Positions 7,569 through 16,077 of a stretch of DNA of 46,635 bases are shown here, in pieces. The stretch comes from Candidatus Electrothrix gigas (GTDB taxonomy: Bacteria; Desulfobacterota; Desulfobulbia; Desulfobulbales; Desulfobulbaceae). Where the stretch lies: assembly GCA_022766165.1 (NCBI GenBank), contig QYLO01000021.1, positions 1 through 46,635 on the forward strand, in the 5' to 3' direction. The notes below the pieces were generated by a model. It did not search any database. It was given only the letters and a program-made list of their open reading frames with translations, and was not told the DNA's origin. Position 1 is the first letter of the stretch. Each line of letters begins with the position of its first letter. A program made the position numbers and the translations under genes.

Positions 7569-8477
7569 ATGGTAAATCGCAATGCCTCTTCTGGACATAA
7601 ACTTGGTCAGCTTATCGGCGATTGGTATGAGGAATATTTTGTTTTTCCGTTACTTCAGCAAGTTGTTAAAAAACTCAGGCTGTTTGTTGATTCGCGTTTT
7701 ATAACAAGAACAGTGCGTAACGGTAAAGTCCTTTGGGATGATCTGGACGGCAATTCGGTTGACTTTGATTATGTACTGGAACTGGATGGTTCTGAAAACA
7801 AGGTGGGGATTCCTGTCGCTTTTATTGAGTGTTTTTGGCGGCGAGGAACACGGCACTCTAAAGATAAGGCACGGGATGACAGTGGCAAGCTGATGCCGAT
7901 GCGTGAAACATACCCGACAGCAAGATTCTTGGGGATTGTAGCAGCCGGAGATTTCAGTCGGCCTGCACGAGCATTGGTCAGAAGCAGAAAGATTGATCTT
8001 TTCTATGTGCCAAAAGAAAAAATTATCACGGCTTTTTCCGAGTGCGGATTGATAATTGATTACCCGGATCGACTTGCAGAAAGCAAGAAAGCAGCGCTTG
8101 TAGAGACGTTTGTTGCGCTTTTTACTACGGAGAAAAAAAAGGCAGTTCAAAAAGCATTGCATAGACTGCTGGGACAGGCAACAATTACATCTTATGTGGA
8201 CAGAGTAAAAGCAAGCCTTAGTGCGTTACCACAAGAGATACGACTGGCGCTGCGACAGGACTCCATGCCTGTTTGTTTTGAATCTGTTGCGTCAGCAACT
8301 GCTTTTTTACAGGCACCAAAATTTGAGATGACTTCCCCACTTGAGAGCTATCTGTATCAGATCACTTACAGCGATGGCTCAGAATTTGAACAATCGGTGT
8401 CTAGTCTGGAAGAGTTAAAAATGCTTCACGCACAAATTGAACGTCTTACTCTTCATATGAACAGGCTATGTTCTTAA
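7569..8477 (+). CDS. Probable type II restriction endonuclease
   Basis: A 302-residue protein starting at an ATG five bases after the methyltransferase stop. An in-frame ATG at 7437 would overlap the methyltransferase by 128 bp and is unlikely. The segment VDFDYVLELDG (residues 64-74) and IECFWRRGTRHSKDKARDD (86-104) look like a PD-(D/E)XK-type active site with Asp65 or Asp67 and Glu87, but with E-x-x-W-R-R instead of the usual E-x-K. The C-terminal third is helical. Position beside the methyltransferase supports a cutting partner in a two-gene R-M system. The call rests on this context and the motif pattern; the cleavage site is unknown. Confidence 0.6.
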   Translation: MVNRNASSGHKLGQLIGDWYEEYFVFPLLQQVVKKLRLFVDSRFITRTVRNGKVLWDDLDGNSVDFDYVLELDGSENKVGIPVAFIECFWRRGTRHSKDKARDDSGKLMPMRETYPTARFLGIVAAGDFSRPARALVRSRKIDLFYVPKEKIITAFSECGLIIDYPDRLAESKKAALVETFVALFTTEKKKAVQKALHRLLGQATITSYVDRVKASLSALPQEIRLALRQDSMPVCFESVASATAFLQAPKFEMTSPLESYLYQITYSDGSEFEQSVSSLEELKMLHAQIERLTLHMNRLCS

Positions 8478-8530
8478 TACTCATTTTGGACTTTTTGCGT
8501 AACCATCATAATTGAGGTTGATAAAAAATA

Positions 8531-9670
8531 ATGATAATGCCCAGTAAGAAGAATTTCACCGCAGACGGTCTCCCTGTCCTCATAGGCTCCCTGCCTTTGA
8601 GCGACCATAAGGAGGCCCTTGAACGAATATTCACAGCAACCCCGGAAATTCCCCTCTGGCCCCAACTGCCGGGTGACCCGTTTGAGGGCATGATACCTCA
8701 GTTTGCCGAGGGAATCCCCTGTATTCGGGAAGAGAACCTGCATGACCCAGAAGGTCGCATCCTCTACGACACCAGCGCTGCTGATTTTGAAGAGCAGATG
8801 CTGGCCTTTTACGAGGACTACATGGCTGTACTGGAAAATGCAGAAGTGCCAGCAGGGGAGAGGTTCCGAGTCAGTCGGAAACGGGCAGAGGGTTTGTACT
8901 GTTTTGCTGAAGCCATACAAGAAAAACAAGGGCCGTATAACCAAGAGTATAACCAAGACCTTGTTGCGTTAAAAGGGCAGGTCACAGGCCCCTTTACCAT
9001 GTTGACTGGCATCAAAGATGCGCAGGGTCGGGCTGGCTATTATGATGAGACCATCCGAGAAATGGTGATAAAGGGTATTGCCATGAAAGCGGCGTGGCAA
9101 ACCCGATTTCTGGCCTGCTGTAATAATAAACCGGTGATACTGTTTATTGACGAACCCGCCTTGGCCGGTTTGGGTTCATCCGCCTTTATCTCGGTCAACA
9201 ATGAAGAAATTCAGGACATGATCAACGAGGTGGCAGAGGCCATTCATCAGGCTGGTGGTCTGGCAGGAATTCATGTCTGTGCCAATACCGAATGGGGGCT
9301 GTTGCTGGACTCACACATCGATATTTTGAGCTTTGATGCCTACAGCTTTTTTGATAAGCTGGCCGCCTTAGATGAGCAGGTGCAGAGCTATCTTGATCGA
9401 GGCGGTATTCTGGCCTGGGGCGGTATTCCAACAGGGAAACCCTATGATATTGAAAAGGAGAGTACAGAATCCCTGACCATGCTCTGGGAGGATCAGATGA
9501 AAAAGCTTGTTCGACCGGGCCGAGACCAAGCTGATCTGCTCAGGCAGACCCTGATTACCCCCAGTTGCGGTACTGGCTCACTCCGCTTGGAACATGCAGA
9601 AAAGGTCTTGCAAATGACCAAAGAGGTTTCGCAAAATTTGCGGGCAAAATATCTCCCTGATGGCGACTAA
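8531..9670 (+). CDS. Core-MetE-like methionine synthase/UROD-MetE superfamily protein
   Basis: A 379-residue single-domain protein of the MetE/uroporphyrinogen decarboxylase superfamily. Zinc-type ligands are visible: H248-x-C250 in GIHVCAN and Cys346 in TPSCGTGS, the pattern of the MetE catalytic barrel. The folate-binding N-terminal barrel of full MetE is missing, so the length is about half of MetE. Short 'core-MetE' enzymes in anaerobes are known to take the methyl group from a corrinoid protein rather than methyltetrahydrofolate. That role is inferred here. FIDEPAL at 205-211 is also typical of the family. An ATG two codons downstream is an alternative start. Confidence 0.7.
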   Translation: MIMPSKKNFTADGLPVLIGSLPLSDHKEALERIFTATPEIPLWPQLPGDPFEGMIPQFAEGIPCIREENLHDPEGRILYDTSAADFEEQMLAFYEDYMAVLENAEVPAGERFRVSRKRAEGLYCFAEAIQEKQGPYNQEYNQDLVALKGQVTGPFTMLTGIKDAQGRAGYYDETIREMVIKGIAMKAAWQTRFLACCNNKPVILFIDEPALAGLGSSAFISVNNEEIQDMINEVAEAIHQAGGLAGIHVCANTEWGLLLDSHIDILSFDAYSFFDKLAALDEQVQSYLDRGGILAWGGIPTGKPYDIEKESTESLTMLWEDQMKKLVRPGRDQADLLRQTLITPSCGTGSLRLEHAEKVLQMTKEVSQNLRAKYLPDGD

Positions 9671-9723
9671 AGCGACCTGTTAAAAGATACATAACCACAT
9701 TATATTTAAATAGTAGATAATTC

Positions 9724-11235
9724 ATGGACAATCAAAACCAACTCCTCAAGCAACGCCGTGACAAAGCGCAAACCCTAGCCGATGCTGGGGTTAATCTTTT
9801 TAGTAATGATTTTAAGAACCCTCAGCCGGTAAAGGACATCCTGCCCTTGGCTGATGCCTTGGAGCCGGAAACCCATGCCCCGGATGATGCGGTCTATCGA
9901 ATAGCCGGACGTATTATGTCGTTGCGGAAGTTTGGCAAGGCCGCCTTTTTTCACGTCCAGGATGAATCAGGCAAAATGCAGGTCTATGCCCGTCGGGACC
10001 TGCTGGACGAAGAGTTTCAGCGTTTTAAAAAATGGGATGTGGGCGATATTGTCGGGGTTGAGGGCAGGCTTTTTAAGACTAAGACCGGTGAACCCTCGCT
10101 TGAGGCGTCTCGTCTGTACATGATCACTAAATCCTTGCGTCCCTTGCCGGAGAAATTTCATGGCCTCACAGATGTGGAGACCCGTTATCGCCAACGCTAT
10201 GTGGATCTGATTGTCAATCCTGAAGTCCGGGAGACCTTTCGCAAGCGAGTGAAGATTATCCGCCTGATTCGAGAGTTTCTCACGGAACGGGGCTTTATGG
10301 AGGTAGAAACCCCGATGATGCAGCCTGTGCCGGGCGGGGCCACGGCCAAGCCCTTTCAAACCCATCATAATGCCTTGGATATGGATCTCTTTCTCCGTAT
10401 TGCCCCAGAACTCTACCTGAAACGGTTATTGGTGGGTGGTTTTGAACGTGTTTTTGAGATTAATCGCAACTTCCGCAACGAGGGCCTGTCCACCCGGCAT
10501 AACCCAGAGTTTACCATGCTGGAGTTCTATCAGGCATACGTAACATACGAGGATCTGATGGACCTGACTGAGGAGATGATCTCTTCTCTTGCAACGCAGG
10601 TTTGCGGTTCTGCGGAGATTATTTATCAGGGAATGCCAGTCAACTTGGCTCCACCGTGGCAACGCTACACAATGGACGAGGCCCTGGTAGAAGTGGGCGG
10701 GATTGATCCTACGCTGCTTGAGGATGACACCACTGTCATGGGGCTGGCAAAGAAACATGGGATCAAGCTCCAACCTGATGCCGGGCCGGGCAAGGCCAAA
10801 ACCGAGCTGTTTGAGCTACTGGTGGAGGAAAAGCTCATTGACCCGACCTTTATTACAGCCTATCCTGCTGAGGTTTCGCCGCTGGCCCGTCGCAACGAGG
10901 ACGATCCGACCATCACAGATCGTTTTGAGCTGTTTATCACGGGTCGGGAACTGGCCAATGCCTTTTCTGAGCTGAACGATCCCATTGATCAGCATGAACG
11001 CTTTGCCAAGCAGATTGCCGAGCGGGGCGATGACGAGGAAGTCCATCCAGAACTGGACACAGACTATGTTCGCGCCTTGGAGTACGGTATGCCTGCGGCA
11101 GCAGGGGAGGGGATCGGGATTGATCGATTGGTGATGTTACTCACGGATTCGCCCTCTATTCGTGATGTTATTCTCTTTCCCCATCTCAAGGCAGAGGTGG
11201 TTGCTGAACCAAAACAGCAGAAGAGGAAAAAATAA
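9724..11235 (+). CDS. lysS: Lysyl-tRNA synthetase, class II
   Basis: A 503-residue class II enzyme that charges tRNA-Lys with lysine in the cytoplasm. The N-terminal OB-fold anticodon-binding domain (about residues 57-145, with GRIMSLRKFGKAAFFHVQD) is followed by the catalytic core. Motif 2 is seen in FEINRNFRNEG and RHNPEFTMLE, and motif 3 in GIGIDRLVMLL at about 463-473. Length matches the bacterial family. The extreme C terminus is a short lysine/arginine tail. No Shine-Dalgarno sequence is clear at the ATG. It lies between the MetE-like gene and an orphan TRAP binding protein in the same direction. Confidence 0.97.
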   Translation: MDNQNQLLKQRRDKAQTLADAGVNLFSNDFKNPQPVKDILPLADALEPETHAPDDAVYRIAGRIMSLRKFGKAAFFHVQDESGKMQVYARRDLLDEEFQRFKKWDVGDIVGVEGRLFKTKTGEPSLEASRLYMITKSLRPLPEKFHGLTDVETRYRQRYVDLIVNPEVRETFRKRVKIIRLIREFLTERGFMEVETPMMQPVPGGATAKPFQTHHNALDMDLFLRIAPELYLKRLLVGGFERVFEINRNFRNEGLSTRHNPEFTMLEFYQAYVTYEDLMDLTEEMISSLATQVCGSAEIIYQGMPVNLAPPWQRYTMDEALVEVGGIDPTLLEDDTTVMGLAKKHGIKLQPDAGPGKAKTELFELLVEEKLIDPTFITAYPAEVSPLARRNEDDPTITDRFELFITGRELANAFSELNDPIDQHERFAKQIAERGDDEEVHPELDTDYVRALEYGMPAAAGEGIGIDRLVMLLTDSPSIRDVILFPHLKAEVVAEPKQQKRKK

Positions 11236-11298
11236 CGCATCCTGCATCCTGTTGATGCTCCATGCTGAACGCTGAACCTGAATCTTTGAGGAAATACC

Positions 11299-12390
11299 AT
11301 GCAACATAAGCGTTCCATCGTACAAACACTCCTTGCAGTGCTGCTGTTGCTCACTGTTTTCGGGCATCCAGCCGCTGGCAGAACCGTGAGAACCGTGAAA
11401 TGGAAACTGGCTGAAACCTGGCCTTCAACCCTGACCCCGCTGGCCTCGCCGCCGGCTCAGGTGGCAAAGATGGTCAAGGAGATGAGTGGCGGCAAGTTTA
11501 TTATCCGGGTGGAGGGCAAGGAAAAGCACAAGGCTCCGCTGGCAGTCCTGGATATGGTCAAGGGCGGCCAGTACCAGATGGGGCATAGCAGTTCCTATTA
11601 CTGGAAGGGCAAGGATATTAACACGGTCTTTTTCACGACCCTCCCCTTTGGCATGACCACAGCGGAACAGTATGCCTGGTTCTATTACGGCGACGGCATG
11701 CAGTACATGCAACAGGTCTATGACCGCTTCAAGGTACTCTGCTATCCGGGCGGCAACACAGGGGTGCAGATGGGGGGCTGGTTTAAAAAGGAGATCAACA
11801 GCCTTGATGATCTGAAGGGACTCAAGATGCGGATTCCCGGTCTTGCCGGTGAGGTCTTTGCCCGGCTGGGCGTGAATGTCACCAATATCCCGGCAGGCGA
11901 ACTGTACACCTCCCTGGACCGTGGCACCATTGATGCCCTGGAGTGGGTGGGGCCGGGCATGGATATGAAGATGGGCTTTCACAAGGTAGCTCCGTACTAT
12001 TACACAGGATGGCATGAACCAGCCTCAGAGATGCAGTTTCTTATCAACAAGCGGGCCTATAAAAAGCTCTCCCCCGAATTTCAGGCCATGTTACAGACAG
12101 CCATGAAAGCTGCTGCCGCTGATATGTATTATGAGAACTTTGCTGCCAGCGCAGATGCCTGGGACAAGATGAAGGCTGACTATCCAGATATCAAGGTCAA
12201 GACCTTTCCCGGGCCTGTGCTCAAGGCCATGAAAAAGGCTACGGATGAGGTGTTGGCAGGCTATGCGGCTGCCAATCCGCTCTTTCAAGAGCTCTTAGCC
12301 TCGCAGCGGGCCTTTATGGACAAGGCTCGGCAGTGGACGATCATTTCTGATTATAACTACCTGAAAACCAGTATGGAGCTGGAGCAATAA
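11299..12390 (+). CDS. TRAP transporter substrate-binding protein (DctP family)
   Basis: A 363-residue periplasmic solute-binding protein. A signal peptide occupies about residues 1-27. The DctP fold is recognised by LAETWPSTLTPL near the start, the central LKGLKMRIPGLAGEVFARLG, then ELYTSLDRGTIDALEWVGPG and a MQFLINKRAYKKLSPEFQ segment. Such proteins capture organic acids or other small anions for a DctQM membrane pair. No DctQ or DctM gene is adjacent, so it is an orphan here. GAGGAAA lies just before the ATG. The stop is one base from the start of a RhuM-Doc gene, an odd partnership. Confidence 0.85.
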   Translation: MQHKRSIVQTLLAVLLLLTVFGHPAAGRTVRTVKWKLAETWPSTLTPLASPPAQVAKMVKEMSGGKFIIRVEGKEKHKAPLAVLDMVKGGQYQMGHSSSYYWKGKDINTVFFTTLPFGMTTAEQYAWFYYGDGMQYMQQVYDRFKVLCYPGGNTGVQMGGWFKKEINSLDDLKGLKMRIPGLAGEVFARLGVNVTNIPAGELYTSLDRGTIDALEWVGPGMDMKMGFHKVAPYYYTGWHEPASEMQFLINKRAYKKLSPEFQAMLQTAMKAAAADMYYENFAASADAWDKMKADYPDIKVKTFPGPVLKAMKKATDEVLAGYAAANPLFQELLASQRAFMDKARQWTIISDYNYLKTSMELEQ

Positions 12391-12391
12391 T

Positions 12392-13372
12392 ATGTCGTTC
12401 CAGCAAGGGGAACTCATCCTCTATCAAACGGATGACGGTCAAACCGGGCTTGATGTTCGGCTAAAGGGCGAAACGGTTTGGCTGACACAGGGACAGATGC
12501 AGGAGTTATTCGGTCGAGAGCGGTCAGTCATAACTAAGCATATTAATAATATTTTTAAAGAAGGTGAGTTAGATAGAGAACGAGTAAGTGCAAAATTTGC
12601 ACATACTGCCGCAGATGGAAAAACCTATAACGTTGCTCATTACAACCTTGATGTTATCATCTCGGTGGGATATCGGGTGAAATCCAGACGTGGCACCCAG
12701 TTTCGTATTTGGGCCACCACTGTCCTCAAGCAGCATCTAATACAAGGATACACCCTGCATCAGAAACGGCTGGCGGAAAAAGGTGTAGCTGAGGTCAGGC
12801 AGGTTCTGGATCTGTTGAGCTGTACCTTGGAAAACCATGAGCTGGTGAATGATGATGGCCGATCTGTACTCGGCCTTGTCAGGAATTACGCCCGGACTTG
12901 GCGATTGCTTTGGCAATATGATGAGGACGCTTTGTCTGTGTCCAAATATCAGAAAAGCGGCAGGGTACCGGAATATAAGGAAGTGCGAAAAGCGATTGAT
13001 TCGTTGCGGCTGGATCTGCTGGAACGAGGCGAGGCCACAGATATCTTTGGAAATGAGCAAGGCCAAGGTCTGGACGGCATCCTTGGGGCGATACGCCAGA
13101 GTTTTGCCGGTCAGGAACTCTATCCGAGTATTGAGGAACAAGCAGCTCATCTGCTCTACTTTGTCATTAAAGATCATCCTTTTACAGACGGCAATAAACG
13201 GATCGCTTCTTTTCTCTTTCTCCTGTTTTTGCAGTTCAACCAGCATTGCTCAAAATTTGATGATAAAGCCTTGGTAGCTCTGACCCTGCTTATTGCCTCC
13301 AGCGCACCAGAGCAGAAAGACCTGCTCATTCGATTAACAGTGAATTTGATCACTGAAACAACGGAGGAGTGA
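12392..13372 (+). CDS. RhuM-domain / Doc (Fic-fold) fusion protein
   Basis: A 326-residue protein. Residues about 1-120 are the RhuM (virulence protein RhuM) domain, with the DNA-binding-like LTQGQMQELFGRERSVITKH and a SVGYRVKSRRGTQFRIWAT signature. Residues about 200-326 form a Fic/Doc fold whose active loop reads HPFTDGNKRIA (H262 to R270). This is the Doc-type HxFxDxNKR rather than the classical Fic GNGR loop. Doc toxins phosphorylate EF-Tu, but whether this protein modifies a target is unknown. No separate antitoxin gene is visible, so the RhuM part may restrain it. The ATG overlaps the end of the TRAP gene by spacing of one base. Confidence 0.8.
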   Translation: MSFQQGELILYQTDDGQTGLDVRLKGETVWLTQGQMQELFGRERSVITKHINNIFKEGELDRERVSAKFAHTAADGKTYNVAHYNLDVIISVGYRVKSRRGTQFRIWATTVLKQHLIQGYTLHQKRLAEKGVAEVRQVLDLLSCTLENHELVNDDGRSVLGLVRNYARTWRLLWQYDEDALSVSKYQKSGRVPEYKEVRKAIDSLRLDLLERGEATDIFGNEQGQGLDGILGAIRQSFAGQELYPSIEEQAAHLLYFVIKDHPFTDGNKRIASFLFLLFLQFNQHCSKFDDKALVALTLLIASSAPEQKDLLIRLTVNLITETTEE

Positions 13373-13426
13373 TAGTTGCTATGTTCTCTGCACTTGCAGA
13401 GATAAAGCGCAAAGCGGCTCCGATCA

Positions 13427-13545
13427 ATGACTGGCTTCACTGATGGGATGATCCTGAGCCACCTCCTGCCGCACCCAGACACCGTTTTGTCTTTCCGCAA
13501 TAACTCCGCAACCGGCGGAGCAGATGGTGCAGATACTTTTCCTTT
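13427..13545 (-). pseudogene. Fragment of a formate dehydrogenase (FdhA) gene
   Basis: On the minus strand this 120-bp stretch encodes KSICTICSAGCGVIAE, then RQNGVWVRQEVAQDHPIS and EASH. It matches residues about 52-89 of the intact FdhA at 16655-19468, including the C-x-x-C-x-x-x-C iron-sulfur motif. Nucleotide identity with 19202-19320 is high, especially over the first 80 bases, so the duplication or loss is fairly recent. Similarity ends abruptly on the 5' side at the codon where the intact gene has a cluster cysteine, and no TAT signal is found beyond the other end. It is a broken remnant, possibly of a second, lost formate dehydrogenase. Confidence 0.85.
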
Positions 13546-13590
13546 CCCTCGCCCGATGCTCTCTCTGACCTTCGCCGATGCTCTGACGGA

Positions 13591-13675
13591 CTATCGTACG
13601 ATGGTCTCCGGGAGCTTCGTACGATGCTCCTCAGTCCGATCATACTATCGGGGTCGGCTCGATCGTACTATCGGG
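13591..13675. repeat. Short dispersed motif cluster (ATCGTAC-type)
   Basis: Related short motifs recur within 85 bp: the palindrome ATCGTACGAT at 13593-13602, TTCGTACGATG at 13616-13626, CATACTATCGGG at 13641-13652 and CGTACTATCGGG at 13664-13675. The repeated CGTAC/ATCGGG words suggest a small repeat family or degenerate binding sites. No function can be assigned. Confidence 0.5.
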
Positions 13676-13739
13676 CTTGTTGTGGATGGGGTTGCGGAGA
13701 TGATCGGAGGGGGATTTGCGCAGGATTTGCACATCCATC

Positions 13740-13893
13740 CCGGCGTTGAAACACCGGTCTATGGTCGTGCTGTCCCTTTGGGACGCTGTTTCTCTCCCGT
13801 AGGGAGAAGCGGTAATAGCCCGGTGATTTATCGCTGGGCCGGGGTTGCAGGATTGATGAGGTGTTGTAAGGGCGATTTGCGAACCGCCCCTAC
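13740..13893. repeat. Series of REP-like hairpins
   Basis: Five potential stem-loops stand in a row: CCGG at 13740-13743 pairing with 13754-13757, GTCCC-TTT-GGGAC at 13772-13784, TCTCCC-GTA-GGGAGA at 13793-13807, GCCCGGTGAT (13818-13827) with ATCGCTGGGC (13830-13839), and GTAAGGGCG (13866-13874) with CGCCCCTAC (13885-13893). The last resembles GC-rich repetitive extragenic palindromes. They lie just upstream of the Roco gene and could be mobile REP-like units or structured leader RNA. Confidence 0.6.
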
Positions 13894-13928
13894 GGATTAC
13901 GGTATTACGAGGGATGGAGGAATAGGCG

Positions 13929-15977
13929 ATGGGGTATGAAGAGGCGTTGCAGTTGATTGAGGAGGCTAAAGAGACAGGGGCAACCACACTAAATCTCATA
14001 GATCAACGATTAGTCGAGTTGCCTCCACAACTCTTTCAGTTACTAAATCTTACCACTCTTTACCTTGGTAATAATAAACTTACCTCTCTGTCTCCTAAAA
14101 TTGCACACCTGAATAATCTTACCCACCTTTATCTCGGTGATAACCGGCTTTCGTCCCTGCCTCCAGAGATTTTTCAACTTACTAACCTCACACATCTTCA
14201 TCTCTGGGGCAACAAATTTACCAGTCTACCATCAGAGATCATGGAGCTGTCTAAGTTAGAGGAACTGAAACTTTACGGCCATTTTATATTTTATGACGAA
14301 TTAGCGGGGAATAATAACCCCCTAACCTCCCCACCCATAGAACTCGCCACCCAAGGCATCGAAGCCATACGCGAATACTTCGCCTCAGCCGAAGAAGGCA
14401 CCCGGACAGTAGCAGAGGTCAAGGTCATCTTGGTGGGTGAAGGGGCCTCCGGCAAGACTTCGCTTACCCGTTGCCTCCGGGAGGAGCGGTTCAATCAACA
14501 CGAGGAAACCACCCACGGCATCCGCATCAAGACCTGGCAGCTAAAAACTGGCAACCAAGGACTGCGTTGCAACCTCTGGGACTTTGGCGGACAGGAGATC
14601 ATGCACGCCACCCACCAGTTTTTCCTGTCCCACCGCAGCCTCTATGTGCTGGTCCTGGACGGCAGGCGGGACGAGCGGCCCGAACACTGGTTGCGCTATA
14701 TTGAGACCTTTGGCGGCGATTCACCGGTTCTCATCGTCCTCAACAAGTACGACACCAATCCCGGCTTTGATCTGAACCGGCCTTTTCTCAAGAAGAAATA
14801 CCCTTTCATTGTGGACTTCTATCGCACATCCTGCCGCACTGGCAACGGCATCCGGGCCTTCCGCCATGCCCTGGAAGAGGAACTGAGCAAGGTGCCGCTG
14901 ACCCGTAACGAATGGCCGGAAAGCTGGTTCCGGGCAAAGGCGAAGCTGGAGGAGCTGAACGATCCCTGCATCAGCTATGAAGCCTGCGAAACTCTGTGCC
15001 GGGAAGCCGGGGTCAAGGGGGAGATCAGCCAACAGGTGCTGGTGGATTTCCTGCACGATCTGGGCATAGTCATTCACTTCAAAGAGTTTGACCTGTCCCA
15101 TAAAAATGTCCTTGATCCCAAATGGGTCACTGAGGCCGTGTATAAGATCATCAATGCGCCCTCCATTGCCAATGCCAAGGGCCTGTTTCGCAAGGATGAT
15201 CTCCGGGACATTCTCCGCTATCAGGAGGGTGACAGCTATCGTTATCTCCGGCAGGATCACGGCTACTTCATTGAGCTGATGAAGAAGTTTGAGCTTTGCT
15301 ATGAACTGGAAGACGGCCAGGTGCTTATCCCGGATCTGCTGGAGGTCTCAGAGCCAGCGTTCACCTTTGCTGAACAGGATGCGCTCCGGTTCCTGCTGGA
15401 GTATAAGGACTTCCTGCCCCCCTCAGTCATGCCCCGTTTTATTGTCAAGCGACATCAGGAGATAGCGGACAGGCTGCGCTGGCGCACCGGGGTAGTGCTG
15501 GAGCATCCTCAGCTTGCTGCACAGGCCGTGGTGCGAGCGGATAACGAGGCTAGGCGGATTCATATCGCAGTCACAGGTAAAGAGCGTAAAATCTTCCTTG
15601 CTCTGATTTGGCTCACCTTCCGGGAACTGCATACTGGCTTTAAAGGGTTGAAAGTGAGCGAACGGGTGCCGCTCCCGGATAATCCGACGATCAGCGTTGC
15701 TTACGAGACCCTGCTTGAGTATGCTGAACAGGGGCTGGAAAAGATTATCCCGGAAGGCACAAAAAAGGCATACAAGGTGCAAGCACTGCTTGTGGGCGTG
15801 CATTTCGATGATCCAAGCGAGGGAAAACGGATGCTGGCTTTAGTCGAGGCTGATAACAGGGAGGGAAGGTTGAAATCAGCATTGAAGTCAGCAAATAAGT
15901 ACCTTGAGTTAAAGCCTAACTTTTTGGGCTTAGGTGGAAACTTCAATGCGTTTTTTGATGACCTGCTGGGCAAGTAA
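13929..15977 (+). CDS. Roco protein (LRR-Roc-COR GTPase)
   Basis: A 682-residue protein with the Roco layout. Leucine-rich repeats fill residues about 18-118 (LTTLYLGNNKLTSL and similar units). The Roc GTPase domain spans about 160-330: P-loop GEGASGKTS at 170-178, switch II DFGGQE at 218-223 and NKYD at 272-275. The COR domain follows to about 540, then a beta-rich C-terminal part. Bacterial Roco proteins bind and hydrolyse GTP as dimers; their cellular role is mostly unknown. GGAGG lies eight bases before the ATG. The gene stands alone after the hairpin region and converges on the formate dehydrogenase operon. Confidence 0.9.
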   Translation: MGYEEALQLIEEAKETGATTLNLIDQRLVELPPQLFQLLNLTTLYLGNNKLTSLSPKIAHLNNLTHLYLGDNRLSSLPPEIFQLTNLTHLHLWGNKFTSLPSEIMELSKLEELKLYGHFIFYDELAGNNNPLTSPPIELATQGIEAIREYFASAEEGTRTVAEVKVILVGEGASGKTSLTRCLREERFNQHEETTHGIRIKTWQLKTGNQGLRCNLWDFGGQEIMHATHQFFLSHRSLYVLVLDGRRDERPEHWLRYIETFGGDSPVLIVLNKYDTNPGFDLNRPFLKKKYPFIVDFYRTSCRTGNGIRAFRHALEEELSKVPLTRNEWPESWFRAKAKLEELNDPCISYEACETLCREAGVKGEISQQVLVDFLHDLGIVIHFKEFDLSHKNVLDPKWVTEAVYKIINAPSIANAKGLFRKDDLRDILRYQEGDSYRYLRQDHGYFIELMKKFELCYELEDGQVLIPDLLEVSEPAFTFAEQDALRFLLEYKDFLPPSVMPRFIVKRHQEIADRLRWRTGVVLEHPQLAAQAVVRADNEARRIHIAVTGKERKIFLALIWLTFRELHTGFKGLKVSERVPLPDNPTISVAYETLLEYAEQGLEKIIPEGTKKAYKVQALLVGVHFDDPSEGKRMLALVEADNREGRLKSALKSANKYLELKPNFLGLGGNFNAFFDDLLGK

Positions 15978-16077
15978 AGGAAAGTGATGGGTGGTAACAG
16001 CTAGAGATGTAACGAGAAATGACAGCGAGGCGGGACAACCTGTTCCGGTCGCCCCGATGTTCAGTGAGAGCAGGTTC

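Larger units (their letters stand above)
13373..13928. other. 556-bp noncoding region with relic and hairpins
   Basis: No convincing gene is present between the RhuM-Doc and Roco genes; ORFs here are low-quality and overlap each other. A 6-bp-stem hairpin lies at 13386-13401. A formate dehydrogenase gene relic follows at 13427-13545, then a motif cluster (13591-13675) and a hairpin series (13740-13893). A GGAGG ribosome site at 13916-13920 serves the Roco gene. Confidence 0.75.

Noticed and set aside
13427..13939. Plus-strand gene of 170 residues
   Set aside because: It runs through the minus-strand formate dehydrogenase relic and hairpins, has no family match and no ribosome site.
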